The notes: generated by a model not told the origin, from the letters alone. 64,000 nucleotides of DNA from Martelella sp. HB161492 (GCF_013184775.1 NZ_JAATVV010000012.1:145203-209202), one strand, 5' to 3'; numbered from the stretch's first letter, positions 18,210 through 29,036 are shown. Made by a program: numbers and translations.

Positions 18210-19466
18210 TCAATTCGCCTTGGTTGCGGTTGCCGAGGCTTTGGCGGCAACATCGCTTGACGACTGGGCCGTCCCGTTCAGGCTCTGATCCCGGCTTTCC
18301 ACCTCACCGGTGGTCTCATCGATCGTGACCTCGACGGTGTCGACGTCCTGGCCTTCCCGCACATATTGCGAGCCTTCGACGATGACGCGGTCACCATCTT
18401 CAACGCCGCTGCCATTGACCAGCCAGTTATTGCCGACGCTGCGGCCGACATCGAGCACACGCTGCTCGACCTTGCCATCGCCATTGACGAAATAGGCCGT
18501 CGCCTGGCCATCGGTATTGCGGGATACGGCGCGCTGCGGCACCAGGAAGGAATTATCGGCAACACCTTCTTCGACCAAGGCATGGACATACATGCCGGGC
18601 AGCAGAAGCCGGTCAGGATTATCAAAGACAGCCCTGAGCGTGTAGGTGCCGGTGGTCTCGCTGACCGTCGATTCGGAGAATTCCAGCTTGCCATCGACGG
18701 GATAGACCATGCCGTTTTCCAGCATCAGCTTGACCTTGACGCCGTCTCCGGAGATGCGAACCCGGCCCTCGGCAATCGCCTGCCTGAGGTTGAGAAGATT
18801 GGTGCTCGACTGGGTCACGTCCACATTGATCGGATCGATCTTGTGAATGGTGGTCAGCGCATCGCTCTGGCTTGCCGTCACCAGTGCACCGACCGTGAGC
18901 GATGACTTGTCGATGCGCCCCGAGATCGGCGCCGTGATGGTGGTATGGTCGAGATCGATCTTCGCGGTTTCGACAGAGGCCTTGGCCGCAGCAACCGCGG
19001 CATTCGCCTCATCCAGCGCCGCCTTGGCGTCATCGACATCCTGTTCGCTGATCGCCTCATTCTTGGAGAGCTTGGCGTAGCGGTCGGCCTTGGCCTGCGC
19101 GCTTGGCACAGCCGCTTCGGCCTGCTGCAACTGGGCCTTGGCGATATCGAGAGCGGCTTTGTAACCGGCCGAGTCGATCTTGTAGAGTGCCGCCCCCTTC
19201 TCAACCTCGCTGCCTTCCTCAAACAGGCGATCGGTGATGATGCCGGTGACCTGCGGACGGACTTCAGCCTCCAGCGAGGCACTGGTCCGGCCCGGAAGCT
19301 CTGCCGTGATCGTCACCGATTGCGGGTGCAGTGTCACGACGCTGACCTGGGTCTTGCTGGGCGCAGCTCCGGCTCCCACCTTGGACGAGGACTGGTCACT
19401 GCAGCCGACAAGTGCAGCACATAGTCCCAGCACTGCGAGGAGTGTGGTCGATCGGGTCAGTCGCAT
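18210..19466 (-). CDS. RND efflux periplasmic adaptor lipoprotein (AcrA/MexA type)
   Basis: 418 residues with a lipoprotein signal: [22 protein letters not shown] with the lipidated Cys at about 22. A lipoyl half-motif ([20 protein letters not shown]) is followed by an alpha-helical hairpin (residues about 100-170, coiled and Ala/Lys/Glu-rich), the second lipoyl half ([20 protein letters not shown]) and beta-barrel domains. It bridges the RND pump and an outer-membrane channel. The stop lies 8 bases before the pump start, so the two are one operon. Confidence 0.95.
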   Translation of the reverse strand: MRLTRSTTLLAVLGLCAALVGCSDQSSSKVGAGAAPSKTQVSVVTLHPQSVTITAELPGRTSASLEAEVRPQVTGIITDRLFEEGSEVEKGAALYKIDSAGYKAALDIAKAQLQQAEAAVPSAQAKADRYAKLSKNEAISEQDVDDAKAALDEANAAVAAAKASVETAKIDLDHTTITAPISGRIDKSSLTVGALVTASQSDALTTIHKIDPINVDVTQSSTNLLNLRQAIAEGRVRISGDGVKVKLMLENGMVYPVDGKLEFSESTVSETTGTYTLRAVFDNPDRLLLPGMYVHALVEEGVADNSFLVPQRAVSRNTDGQATAYFVNGDGKVEQRVLDVGRSVGNNWLVNGSGVEDGDRVIVEGSQYVREGQDVDTVEVTIDETTGEVESRDQSLNGTAQSSSDVAAKASATATKAN

Positions 19467-19586
19467 CTAGTAGTCTCCATGGATCATCCACCCTTGCCGG
19501 GCAGCAGGGACGGCAACGACGAGAACAGGTGCGCTGACATTCAGGAAAGTCGCGGCGGGGCGCTTCGTCGAATAAGAAAACAAGGT

Positions 19587-19641
19587 GGAGCGTTGCTGCG
19601 ACATCTGCCGAGGGGGGTCGAGAAATCCGCAACAACGCTCC
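19587..19641. promoter_or_regulatory. Spaced inverted repeat between the efflux operon and its likely regulator
   Basis: GGAGCGTTGCTGCG (19587-19600) and CGCAACAACGCTCC (19628-19641) are inverted with 13 of 14 positions matching and a 27-base spacer. It lies in the 392-base divergent gap (19467-19858), otherwise without recognisable features. It could be an operator for the OmpR-type regulator, although such proteins usually prefer direct repeats, or a leader hairpin. Confidence 0.45.
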
Positions 19642-19858
19642 GCACCGGGACCTGTTCCGGCCGGTCCCGATTGGTTTTCGATGCTAGAGGGGCTACGTTA
19701 CTGCGATTGGTCCATCGCTCTCGTTTTGTTTCCGGGAGCGGCCATTTTTGTAACTGAACTTTGCCAGATGCCGGCCGGCAATGTTTCGTCGCAAGAATTC
19801 ACTGGTTCGGCGACGCGAAATGCTTCCTATTTCGCGTGCAATGAGGCAAGCGAAGAAC

Positions 19859-20584
19859 ATGCATAGGGAAGAGCACATACTGATTGTCGATGACGACATG
19901 GAAATTCGCCGATTGCTGGCCCGTTATATCGGCGGCCAGGGCTTCCGCGTGAGCCTTGCCGGCGATCGGCGCGGCTATGAAGAACAGATCGAGATCAGCA
20001 ACCCCGATCTGATCGTTCTGGACGTGATGTTACCGGATGGTTCCGGTCTTGATATCTGCCGCAGCCTCTACAGCCGCGTCCCGCATATTCCGGTGATCCT
20101 TCTGACCGCCCTCAAGGAGGATGTCGACCGCATCATCGGCCTTGAGCTTGGTGCCGACGATTATATGGGCAAGCCTTTCAATCCACGCGAACTGGTGGCC
20201 CGCATCCGCGCTGTACTGCGCCGCAGCCAGCAGAATACGGCACCGTCGGAGGAAGCAAGGCTCTATAGTTTCGGCGAATATACCGTCGACCCGGAACTGC
20301 GCCGCGTCACCCGCGGCGACGGTGCAGATATCGAGCTCACCGGCGGTGAATTCGAGCTGCTTTCGGTGTTTCTCGACCGTCCGGGACGGCTTCTGTCGCG
20401 CGATCAGCTGCTGGATCTGACCCAGGGGCGCGAACGCGACCCGCTGGACCGCTCCATTGATGTGCTGATGAGCAAGCTCAGACGCAAGCTGGGCGAAAGC
20501 GATGCCGGTCCAATCTTCAAAACCGTGCGCAATGGCGGCTATCAGCTGACGCTTCCGGTCAGGACCCAGGCAATCAACCGATGA
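19859..20584 (+). CDS. OmpR-family response regulator
   Basis: 241 residues from the ATG at 19859 (MHREEHILIVDDDMEIRR); ATGs at 19841 and further upstream are possible. The receiver domain has acidic residues DDD at 11-13, phospho-acceptor Asp55 (LIVLDVMLPDG) and the lysine in YMGKPF. The C-terminal winged helix reads DIELTGGEFELLSVFL and RSIDVLMSKLRRKL. It overlaps the histidine kinase start (ATGA). Divergent placement from the RND operon suggests it controls that pump. Confidence 0.93.
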   Translation: MHREEHILIVDDDMEIRRLLARYIGGQGFRVSLAGDRRGYEEQIEISNPDLIVLDVMLPDGSGLDICRSLYSRVPHIPVILLTALKEDVDRIIGLELGADDYMGKPFNPRELVARIRAVLRRSQQNTAPSEEARLYSFGEYTVDPELRRVTRGDGADIELTGGEFELLSVFLDRPGRLLSRDQLLDLTQGRERDPLDRSIDVLMSKLRRKLGESDAGPIFKTVRNGGYQLTLPVRTQAINR

Positions 20585-21843
20585 ACTGGCTGCGCAATCG
20601 CATCATCATTCTTCTGGTCCTGTCGATCGTATCCGTCGTCGGCTTCGCCACCTTTGCCGCCATCAAGGCCCTTGAGCATCCCTTTCCCGCCGCCGTCTTC
20701 GGTCCCATCGCCAATCAGATCCATATCGATTCGACGCTCGCCCTGTCACAGCCAGAACTGGCCGCCAAGCTCGGCATCAAGCTGGAGGCACAGCCGCCTG
20801 ACGGCGCCATGGACGAACATTATTCCGAAATGCTGACCAAGGCGATGCGCCACAAGGGACTTTCCAATCAGGTCACCATTTCCGAAAATCGGCATAATTC
20901 CAGCCTCGAGGCCGCTGTGCAGCTGCAGGACAACCAGTGGCTGGTGCTGCCCATTCCCGACACCAGACCGCCCCGCGATGCGTTGATCGTGCTGGCCATC
21001 TGGGTGGCGCTGATCGTCATGGGCAGCGCGGCGATTTCCGTCTTCGCCGCCTCGATGATCCTCAGGCCGCTGCGCCTGATCCAGGCCGCGATCGAGCGCA
21101 TCGGCCCTGAGGGGGTGCTGCCGCACGTGCCGGAGATCGGCCCGACGGAAACCCGGATGACGGCCACGGCACTTAACCGCCTGTCGGCGCATCTGAAGGC
21201 GGCAACGGAAAGCCGCATGCGCGTCGTCGCCGCTGCCGGCCATGATCTGCGCACACCGATGACACGCATGCGTCTGCGCGCAGAATTTATCGAGGATGAA
21301 GAGGAGCGGGCCAAATGGCTTTCCGACCTCGAAGAGCTCGATTCCATTGCCGACAGCGCCATCCGGCTTGTGCGCGAAGAGGTCAGCACCGACATCCTGA
21401 CGGATATCGATCTCGGGGCTCTCATTGACGAAGTGGTCGACGGGTTGAAGCCGCTTGGCATGGACGTAAGGGCCAAAACGCTGAAATCAATACTGATCTC
21501 CGGCGCACCGCTGGCAATCAAGCGCGCATTGTCCAATCTCATCGTCAACGCCGCCACCCATGGCGGCGGGGCAATCATCACGCTTCAGCGCCAGCAGTCA
21601 ACGGCCCGGCTGGTGATCGACGATAATGGTCCGGGGATTCCCGACGAGTTGCTCTCCCATGTCTTCGAACCCTTCTTCCGGGTCGATCTCGCCCGCCGCA
21701 AGACCCTGCCCGGCGCAGGCCTTGGCCTTGCCATCGCCAAGGAAATCATCGAGCGCTTCGGCGGTACGATTACGATCGAGAATCGCCAGAGTGGCGGCCT
21801 GCGCCAGACCGTGAGCTTTCCGCTCTGCGCCGATAAAGATTAA
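20581..21843 (+). CDS. EnvZ-like sensor histidine kinase
   Basis: 420 residues. Membrane helices lie at about 8-28 and 135-158 with a periplasmic sensor of about 105 residues between, then HAMP (MILRPLRLIQAAIERIG), HisKA with His221 in AAAGHDLRTPMTRMRLR, and HATPase with DNGPGIPDE, FFRVD and GAGLGLAIAKEI. The layout matches ATP-dependent kinases of the EnvZ class partnering OmpR-type regulators; the partner is the overlapping gene upstream. The signal may be envelope stress or a pump substrate, which is unproven. Confidence 0.93.
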   Translation: MNWLRNRIIILLVLSIVSVVGFATFAAIKALEHPFPAAVFGPIANQIHIDSTLALSQPELAAKLGIKLEAQPPDGAMDEHYSEMLTKAMRHKGLSNQVTISENRHNSSLEAAVQLQDNQWLVLPIPDTRPPRDALIVLAIWVALIVMGSAAISVFAASMILRPLRLIQAAIERIGPEGVLPHVPEIGPTETRMTATALNRLSAHLKAATESRMRVVAAAGHDLRTPMTRMRLRAEFIEDEEERAKWLSDLEELDSIADSAIRLVREEVSTDILTDIDLGALIDEVVDGLKPLGMDVRAKTLKSILISGAPLAIKRALSNLIVNAATHGGGAIITLQRQQSTARLVIDDNGPGIPDELLSHVFEPFFRVDLARRKTLPGAGLGLAIAKEIIERFGGTITIENRQSGGLRQTVSFPLCADKD

Positions 21844-22067
21844 CCCGGGCGCGAAACAGTCCTGCCAGACGGCATCCAAGTAGATCACACACGGAAACCG
21901 CCATTCCACGGGAATCGTGCAATGCACACATTTTTCCCAGGAAAAGTCCAGATATTAAGTAACTACCTAAATGAATATACATACAAAATACGTCAATTAA
22001 ATTCAAAAAAACGCAAAATCCGATATTCAGTTTGCAACCTTACATGAAAACATAATATTATACTTTC
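21844..22067. other. AT-rich intergenic region before the second sensor kinase
   Basis: This 224-base gap has a markedly AT-rich second half (21955-22065), unlike its neighbours. It probably carries the promoter of the sensor kinase and EAL pair. No clear -35/-10 pair or repeat was fixed. Confidence 0.4.
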
Positions 22068-23993
22068 ATGGGAGAAATTCTTAGCCGCTTCAATTCTGGA
22101 TCAAGCGTCCCGCACAAGCTGGGGGGCGTGGCGAGCAAACGGATCGTTCGCCTTCCAACTGCCTCCGAAATGAAGCTAACCGCTATGCTTTTCGTGGGAT
22201 TTTCTCTGACAGCGCTGATCATTTGGCAACTGGCCCATCAATTCGACAGTGAATTGCGTATGCAACATGATGAGCTCGTTGCAGCAGCAGCCCTTGATCA
22301 GTCGAGCCTCTGGATTTCCAGCTTTGTCGATGGCTATGCCGCGGATCTCAAAGTCATCGCCGGCAGCAGCGCATTGAAGACAGTTTCAGGCGGTCCGGAC
22401 GGTCCACCACGCCTTGCCGGCAATTTCACCGCATGGATCGCGAGCAAACGCGACATTGTTCAGCTTCGCTATATTGATGCTGCCGGAGACGAGATTGTCC
22501 GTATCGATCGCAGCGGCTCGGACATTATCGCCACGGCTCCTGACGGTCTGCAGAACAAGATCGGGCGCTATTATGTTTCTGCTGCACTGCAGCTCCCGGC
22601 AGGCAGTATCTACGTCTCGCCATTGGATCTCAATATCGAACATGGGGCAATCGAGGTCCCGTGGCGGCCGATGCTGCGCCTCGCCATGCCCGTGAACTTT
22701 ATCGATGGAGCACCATCCGGAATCATCGTCATCAACCTCGATGCAGGCAGGATTATCGGCGGCCTGAACCGCTTCCTCGCAAGTCCGCTCTCAGAAATAG
22801 CCCTCCTGAACGCTGACGGCTATTGGCTGGCCGGCGCGCCAGAGGAAGACCTGTGGGGCTTCATGTTCAACCGCGATGACAGGCTTGCGACAGAGAAGCC
22901 GGCTTTGTGGGCCAGCATGACATCGCAGGGAGACGGCACGTTCTTCAGCGCCGGTCAGTACGCGGTATTTCGCCGCCTGGCGCCGTCCGACAACGCAGTG
23001 GGCGTCAATACTGCCGATCACCAGAGCTGGTATCTTCTGACCACCTATGCAGAACCCACCGGCATCTGGTCACTGCAGATGTGGCCGCGCTTTCTGCTGA
23101 TCATCATCGGCAGCTTTGTGAGCGCGGCCTTTGTGGCACGGTTGATTTCAGCCAGCCAGCGCGCCGATGCACAGGTTCGCAAGGCCGAGCTACAGCTGGC
23201 CCAGTCAGCCCGGCTGGCAAGCCTCGGAGGTCTTGTCGCCGGTGTCGCCCATGAACTCAACACCCCGATCGGCAATGCGCTCACCATCTCGACAACCATA
23301 ACCGATCACGTTGGAGCGCTTTCAGCCGAAACGGCCAGCGGACGCATCGGGCGCAACCGGATCGAAAGCCTGATCTCGGAAATTTCCGACGGCACAGACT
23401 TGATGCAAAAGGCCCTTGTTCGGGCCGCCGACATCATCCGGAACTTCAAGCAGGTCGCCGTAGACCAGACAAGCGAACGCCGCCGCCGCTTCGTGCTCGA
23501 CAGCTATCTCATTGATACGCTTCATCTGCTGTCACCGCTTTTCAATGGCAGATCGGTTTCGCTGCGCTATGATCAGCTCGAGCCATTGCCGATAGACGGA
23601 TATCCCGGGCCACTCGCTCAGGTGATCAGCAATCTGGTCGAAAATGCTCTTATTCATGGATTTGGCGCCGAAGGCACCGGTACGATTACGATCAAGGCCC
23701 GCAAAAGCAGTCAGAAGACGGCCGAAATCACTGTCTCTGACAACGGCAAAGGTATGACAGCTGAAGTCCTCGCCCGGTCACTCGAACCATTTTTCACCAC
23801 GAGCCCGCAGGCTGGCGGCTCGGGTCTCGGCCTTTCAATCGTCCACACCATCGTGACAGAGGTTCTTGGCGGCTCGCTGGAGATTTCCAGTCAGGAGGGT
23901 CGCGGAACCTCGGTGACCGTTTCAATTCCACTTGTGATGCCCTTGTCGCCCACGCCCGATACCGTTGAGGAAGATCGCCATGAGACAAGATGA
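22068..23993 (+). CDS. Membrane sensor histidine kinase with periplasmic Cache-like domain
   Basis: 641 residues. One helix at about 36-56, a large periplasmic domain (about 57-337) with Cache-like features (VQLRYIDAAGDEIVRID, LRLAMPVNF, GIIVINLDA), and a second helix at about 339-360. A coiled linker leads to HisKA with His395 (GLVAGVAHELNTPIGNAL) and HATPase motifs DNGKGMT, FFTTSP and GGSGLGLSIVHTIV. The first ATG lacks a clear Shine-Dalgarno, so a later start near codon 35 is possible. It overlaps the next gene by 14 bases, so the kinase and the DUF3369-EAL protein form a pair. Confidence 0.93.
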   Translation: MGEILSRFNSGSSVPHKLGGVASKRIVRLPTASEMKLTAMLFVGFSLTALIIWQLAHQFDSELRMQHDELVAAAALDQSSLWISSFVDGYAADLKVIAGSSALKTVSGGPDGPPRLAGNFTAWIASKRDIVQLRYIDAAGDEIVRIDRSGSDIIATAPDGLQNKIGRYYVSAALQLPAGSIYVSPLDLNIEHGAIEVPWRPMLRLAMPVNFIDGAPSGIIVINLDAGRIIGGLNRFLASPLSEIALLNADGYWLAGAPEEDLWGFMFNRDDRLATEKPALWASMTSQGDGTFFSAGQYAVFRRLAPSDNAVGVNTADHQSWYLLTTYAEPTGIWSLQMWPRFLLIIIGSFVSAAFVARLISASQRADAQVRKAELQLAQSARLASLGGLVAGVAHELNTPIGNALTISTTITDHVGALSAETASGRIGRNRIESLISEISDGTDLMQKALVRAADIIRNFKQVAVDQTSERRRRFVLDSYLIDTLHLLSPLFNGRSVSLRYDQLEPLPIDGYPGPLAQVISNLVENALIHGFGAEGTGTITIKARKSSQKTAEITVSDNGKGMTAEVLARSLEPFFTTSPQAGGSGLGLSIVHTIVTEVLGGSLEISSQEGRGTSVTVSIPLVMPLSPTPDTVEEDRHETR

Positions 23994-26172
23994 ACGTCCG
24001 CTTGAACTCTATGATGACCTGCAGGAGAGCGACTGGAGCGCCAAGGCGCAGCGGCGCTGGAAGATCCTGATCGTTGACGATGATGAAGACGTGCATCAGG
24101 CAACGAAATTCGCACTTCGGGGCCTCACCATTCTCGGCAGGCCACTTGAGCTCATCTTCGCCGCATCAAGGAAAGAGGCACAGGCCCAGATCGGCGCCCT
24201 CGACGATATCGCCGTAGCCATGATTGACGTCGTCATGGAGACGCAGGATGCGGGGCTCAGGCTGGTTGAGGATCTGCGTGGCGCCGGCCTGAGCGATATG
24301 CGGATTGTCCTGCGCACCGGCTATCCAGGCTATGCGCCGGAAATCTCTGTGGCCACCAATTATGAGATCGACAATTACCACACCAAGGAAGAGCTGACCC
24401 GGACGCGGCTGATCGCCGTGCTGACGACGGCAATCCGCGCTTATGACCGTATTCAAGCAATCTCGAAAAGCCGCAAGGGGCTGGAACAGATCATCAAGAG
24501 TGCGCGCCAGATTTTTCAGCGCACAAGCCTCGAGCTTTTCGCTCAGGGTGTATTGACCCAGATCGCGGCCCTGCTCCGGCTGGAACCGTCAGGTTTTGTC
24601 AGCCTCCAGTCCGGCGACAGTGCCGAGATGAAGGTCATTCTGGGCATCGGCAATTTCTGCGCTCTGACAGGCGCCCGCCTGACCGATACCGGAGAAACCA
24701 TGATGCGCCTTTTCGAGACCCATCGCGGCAGCGATGAACCGGTTTTCAGCGACGGCTATATGGGGCTCCATTTCCACAACGAGAATGGCCGCGAAATGTT
24801 CGCCGTTCTTGAAACGGACAGCAGCTTTGACAACGAGGACCTCGATCTGCTGAGACTGTTTGCCAGCAATATATCCATCGGGTTCAGGAACCTGGCGCTG
24901 ATCGAGGCGCTTGACCGGCTGGCGTTTCGCGACACGGTGCTGGATCTGCCCAATCAGAATGCCTTTGAACAGGCTCTGGAGCAGGCCATCGCCAAAGGCA
25001 GCGACGGACAGGTCATCGAAATCAAGGTCTCCGCCTTCCAGCCCCTTGTCGCAGCCTTCGGGCGCTCGACCGCAATTCAGCTGATGCAGGAAGCCTATCA
25101 GCGACTGGACAGGCTTGGCCAAGGTTATTGCCGGATTTCGCTGGTCGCCGAAGGCGCGCTTGGTATCATCGATGAAGAAAGACGCATGACACCGGAGGGG
25201 CTGGCTGAAGCGATGAACCGGCCCTACAGGATTGATGATGTCGAGCTGGCGCCGCAGCCGACCTCAGTTATCGTGCCACTTTCGCAGTTACCGGCAGACC
25301 CGGTTCAGGCGTCTCGATCGGCAGCAGCCGCCTTTATTCATGTCCGGCAGAACAATCAGGGACAGCATGTTCTTTATGATGCCGAAAAGCATCAAGCCGT
25401 GCTGCGCCAGCAGATGCTGCAAATGGCCCTGAAGGATCACACCCGCGCCTTTGCCGGATTTGAAGTCTTCCTTCAACCAAAGGTCAATCTTGAAAACCGC
25501 CTGATATGCGGTGCCGAAGCTTTGCTGCGATGGACGCTGGACGGCAAGAGCGTCTCCCCGGCCGAATTCATTCCCATTGCAGAAACGATCGGCATGACCC
25601 GACCATTGACGGATTTTGTGCTGACCCAAATCGCTCAATGGGCAGGCATACGCCGTGCCGCAGGCCTCAGGCTGCCGCCGGTTGCCGTCAATCTTTCCAT
25701 GGCCGACCTCAATATTCCGGCTTTTGCAGAGTGGTTGATTGCCAGGGTTCACACGCTCGGCCTTTCGCCCGACCTGCTGGAATTCGAGGTCACCGAGGCC
25801 GTCGCCATGCATGAGACCGTGGCAACCCGACAGATCGAACAGCTTTCGGCACACGGATTTCGCATTTCCCTTGATGATTTTGGTACTGGCTACTCCTCAC
25901 TTGGCTACTTCGACAGCCTGCCGATCAGCACGATCAAGATCGATCGCCGCTTCATCGGCACGCTCACGGTCGAATCGGTCTACCAGAACCTCTCGGCCGT
26001 GATCATCGCAATGACCGAGCGGCTCGGCGTCGACTGTGTTGCCGAAGGCATCGAGACAGAGGAACAGCTCGAAGCCCTGAAGCTTCTCGGCTGCCGGACC
26101 GGCCAAGGCTATCTTTTCGGCCGCCCGGAACCGATCGACAGCTTTTCCAGCAAGATCGACATGTCCGGCTGA
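23980..26172 (+). CDS. Response regulator with DUF3369, degenerate GGDEF and EAL domains (c-di-GMP phosphodiesterase)
   Basis: 730 residues from the ATG at 23980, preceded by TTGAGGAAGATCGCC. An N-terminal receiver (WKILIVDDDEDVHQ, acceptor Asp83 in AMIDVVMETQDAG) leads to a DUF3369/GAF-like middle (about 170-310). A GGDEF-like domain (about 320-450) has lost the GGDEF loop. The C-terminal EAL domain has an intact signature (GAEALLRW), VAVNLSMADL, DDFGTGYSSL and IKIDRRFI, so hydrolysis of c-di-GMP to pGpG is likely. Phosphorylation by the overlapping kinase probably tunes c-di-GMP and so motility or biofilm state. Confidence 0.93.
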   Translation: MRQDERPLELYDDLQESDWSAKAQRRWKILIVDDDEDVHQATKFALRGLTILGRPLELIFAASRKEAQAQIGALDDIAVAMIDVVMETQDAGLRLVEDLRGAGLSDMRIVLRTGYPGYAPEISVATNYEIDNYHTKEELTRTRLIAVLTTAIRAYDRIQAISKSRKGLEQIIKSARQIFQRTSLELFAQGVLTQIAALLRLEPSGFVSLQSGDSAEMKVILGIGNFCALTGARLTDTGETMMRLFETHRGSDEPVFSDGYMGLHFHNENGREMFAVLETDSSFDNEDLDLLRLFASNISIGFRNLALIEALDRLAFRDTVLDLPNQNAFEQALEQAIAKGSDGQVIEIKVSAFQPLVAAFGRSTAIQLMQEAYQRLDRLGQGYCRISLVAEGALGIIDEERRMTPEGLAEAMNRPYRIDDVELAPQPTSVIVPLSQLPADPVQASRSAAAAFIHVRQNNQGQHVLYDAEKHQAVLRQQMLQMALKDHTRAFAGFEVFLQPKVNLENRLICGAEALLRWTLDGKSVSPAEFIPIAETIGMTRPLTDFVLTQIAQWAGIRRAAGLRLPPVAVNLSMADLNIPAFAEWLIARVHTLGLSPDLLEFEVTEAVAMHETVATRQIEQLSAHGFRISLDDFGTGYSSLGYFDSLPISTIKIDRRFIGTLTVESVYQNLSAVIIAMTERLGVDCVAEGIETEEQLEALKLLGCRTGQGYLFGRPEPIDSFSSKIDMSG

Positions 26173-26401
26173 TGGCTTTCATAAATGCGCGATTGCAACG
26201 GCAATGCCAGGCCTTTTGCGTCTTAACAAAACAGCGCAATCACGACAGAAAAATTATAGATTTCATGCTCTTAACTAGAGTTTCCCGATGGCTCCCCCTG
26301 AGGGGCCGCCACTCTTTTCACGCGTTCGGAAACCAGTGGTTAAGGTTTATTTTCTATTCATAGTCAGGTGTTTCACAGCGTGTTTGATGGTTCGGCTCAC
26401 A

Positions 26402-28981
26402 ATGCCTCTTTCCCGATTTCCCAGCCTGAATTCCAACCCCGCCGATAGCGGCAAGACGGATGACCGTGCCCTGGCGGAACGCCGGGAGGAGGAGGCTCAG
26501 AACGCTTCCAATGCCGTCATTCTCGATCCCGATAAACTGCCGACCTGGCAGCGGCCGTTTGTTCTGGCACCCAATGTCCGTTTCACACGGACACCAAGCC
26601 AGACCTATCCGGCACCGCAGATCCGGCCCGAAGGCCCGGCCCGCGCCCCCCATACCCCGCAAATGCTGGCACCAAATGCCGATGCGGCCGCTGTCCCCTC
26701 CATCAGGGATACGACCGCAGGACCCGCAGCCGAGCTCAGGGCCGCGCCCTCGCCCGCAAGCGATCTGCAGCGCCGCATTGCCCGTGCACTGAGCGAGGAA
26801 CCCGCGACAGTCTCGGCGGCTCCTCAACCGCCGGCCCCGTCACGAAGAGCCGTCGATTTCCTGTCGCATCCCCTGGATCGCACAGAGATCACCCATGCCG
26901 CGACAGAAACCGCCGATGCGCCCGAGCCGGAGCAGGTTTCAAAGGCCACAGCCACCGAGGCACCGTCCGCCTTCGGCTTCATTTCCGATGCGCTGGTCTG
27001 GGAGATGATGGGGCTTGGGATCCTGGACGAGGCAACCCCGGTGGCCACAACTGCCCCCGCAGCTGCCGATGCGATAGCCGCTGAAACCGCCGCAGCTCAG
27101 AGCGTTGATGATGTTCCGGCTGACGCCGAGGATGACACGCAGGCAGATGACGGCCTTGAAAGCCCATCGCCGGTCGCACTCTATCGCCAGATCACGCCGC
27201 GTCTTCTGCCGGAACAGAGCCCCGACACCGAAGCACAGATGGCCGATACCGATGATGTCGCTGCCGACCCTATCGCATCGGACGATCAGACAGAGATGGA
27301 CGCTGAGACGGACGGCGACGCCGAAGCCGAAAGCACCATGACCGCCGCGCACGACGCCGAAACCGCGAGCGACACCGTGGCTGAGGCCGAGCCGATCGAC
27401 ATTCCCGTGCCTGTCCCCGCACGGCGGCTGGCGCTGAAGCATCGTGACCGCTCGACGGAGGATTATCTTTTCCCCTCGATTGACCTCCTGCAGTCGCCGC
27501 GTCCGAACCCGGCCGCCGAAATGAGCCAGGAACATCTGGAGCAGAGTGCCGGCCTTCTGGAAAACATTCTCGAGGACTTTGGCGTCAAGGGCGAGATCAT
27601 CGATGTCCGCCCCGGACCGGTGGTCACGCTTTATGAATTCGAACCGGCCCCTGGCGTGAAATCTTCGCGGGTGATCAATCTCTCGGACGATATTGCCCGT
27701 TCCATGTCGGCACTCTCCGCCCGCGTTGCTGTCATTCCCGGCCGCAATGTGATCGGCATCGAACTGCCGAATGAAGAACGTGAGACCGTTTATCTGCGCG
27801 AATTGTTCGAAAGCCGTTCCTATGTCGGTACGGATTTCCGGCTGCCGCTCTGCCTCGGCAAGACGATCGGCGGCGAGCCGGTCGTTGCCGAGCTTGCCAA
27901 GATGCCGCATCTTCTGGTCGCCGGCACGACGGGTTCCGGCAAATCGGTCGCCATCAACACCATGATCCTGTCGCTGATCTATCACCTGCGCCCGGATGAA
28001 TGCAGGCTGATCATGGTCGATCCGAAAATGCTGGAGCTTTCCGTCTATGACGGCATTCCCCACCTTCTGACCCCGGTCGTGACCGATCCGAAGAAAGCGG
28101 TTCTGGCGCTCAAATGGGCCGTGCGCGAGATGGAAGAGCGCTATCGCAAGATGTCGCGTCTCGGTGTGCGCAATATTGACGGCTTCAACGAACGTGTTGC
28201 CGAAGCCCGCGCCAAGGGCGAGACGATCATGCTGAGCGTGCCGTCGGGCTTTGACAAATCCACCGGCGAACAGACTTTCGAAGAGCAGGAACTGGACCTG
28301 ACCGCCCTGCCGTTTATCGTCGTCATTGTCGACGAAATGGCCGATCTGATGATGGTCGCCGGCAAGGAAATCGAAGGAACGATCCAGCGTCTGGCCCAGA
28401 TGGCACGCGCCGCCGGCATCCACCTGATCATGGCAACGCAGCGTCCTTCCGTCGACGTCATCACCGGCACGATCAAGGCCAATTTCCCGACCCGGATCTC
28501 CTTCCAGGTCACCACCAAGATCGACAGCCGCACCATTCTCGGTGAACAGGGTGCGGAATATCTGCTCGGCCAGGGTGACATGCTGCATATGAAGGGTGGC
28601 GGCCGGATTTCCCGCGTCCACGGTCCCTTTGTTTCCGACAACGAAGTCGAGAAGATCGTCGCCCATCTGAAAACGCAGGGCTCGCCGTCCTATCTCGGCA
28701 GCGTCACCACCGATGAGGAAGACAGCGGCGACGCCGAAGACGACACGGCTGTTTTCGACAATACCGATATGGGCAGCGGCAGCGACGATGGTGACGATCT
28801 CTACGAACGCGCGATCAAGATCGTCCAGCGCGACAAGAAGTGCTCGACCTCTTATATCCAGCGCCGCCTGTCGATCGGCTATAACCGTGCCGCCTCGCTG
28901 GTCGAGCGCATGGAGCAGGATGGCCTGGTCGGCCCGGCCAACCATGTCGGCAAACGCGAGATCCTCGAGCCGGGCAACTAA
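26402..28981 (+). CDS. ftsK: FtsK/SpoIIIE-type DNA translocase lacking the N-terminal membrane domain
   Basis: 859 residues from the ATG at 26402 ([12 protein letters not shown]); ATGs at 26387 and 26288 are alternatives. The first 350 residues are low-complexity Ala/Pro/Asp/Glu linker with no four-helix membrane domain. The alpha/beta motor follows: [19 protein letters not shown], Walker A GTTGSGKS (about residue 510), [26 protein letters not shown]-terminal gamma winged helix ([18 protein letters not shown]) reads KOPS-like sites. It pumps DNA during division or segregation. It probably works beside a membrane-anchored FtsK encoded elsewhere. Confidence 0.92.
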   Translation: MPLSRFPSLNSNPADSGKTDDRALAERREEEAQNASNAVILDPDKLPTWQRPFVLAPNVRFTRTPSQTYPAPQIRPEGPARAPHTPQMLAPNADAAAVPSIRDTTAGPAAELRAAPSPASDLQRRIARALSEEPATVSAAPQPPAPSRRAVDFLSHPLDRTEITHAATETADAPEPEQVSKATATEAPSAFGFISDALVWEMMGLGILDEATPVATTAPAAADAIAAETAAAQSVDDVPADAEDDTQADDGLESPSPVALYRQITPRLLPEQSPDTEAQMADTDDVAADPIASDDQTEMDAETDGDAEAESTMTAAHDAETASDTVAEAEPIDIPVPVPARRLALKHRDRSTEDYLFPSIDLLQSPRPNPAAEMSQEHLEQSAGLLENILEDFGVKGEIIDVRPGPVVTLYEFEPAPGVKSSRVINLSDDIARSMSALSARVAVIPGRNVIGIELPNEERETVYLRELFESRSYVGTDFRLPLCLGKTIGGEPVVAELAKMPHLLVAGTTGSGKSVAINTMILSLIYHLRPDECRLIMVDPKMLELSVYDGIPHLLTPVVTDPKKAVLALKWAVREMEERYRKMSRLGVRNIDGFNERVAEARAKGETIMLSVPSGFDKSTGEQTFEEQELDLTALPFIVVIVDEMADLMMVAGKEIEGTIQRLAQMARAAGIHLIMATQRPSVDVITGTIKANFPTRISFQVTTKIDSRTILGEQGAEYLLGQGDMLHMKGGGRISRVHGPFVSDNEVEKIVAHLKTQGSPSYLGSVTTDEEDSGDAEDDTAVFDNTDMGSGSDDGDDLYERAIKIVQRDKKCSTSYIQRRLSIGYNRAASLVERMEQDGLVGPANHVGKREILEPGN

Positions 28982-29007
28982 CCCTCGTTTTCAGCAGCGG
29001 ATTTCAG

Positions 29008-29036
29008 GAGCCGGTCTCGCGCAAACAGACCGGCTC
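29008..29036. repeat. Left copy of a duplicated ftsK terminator hairpin
   Basis: GAGCCGGTCT (29008-29017) pairs with AGACCGGCTC (29027-29036) and runs directly into Repeat A. The same hairpin with slight loop changes recurs at 29261-29288 on the other side of the repeat. Confidence 0.7.

Noticed and set aside
26939..28945. 668-residue open frame on the minus strand
   Set aside because: Antisense to ftsK; no signal or domain is visible.
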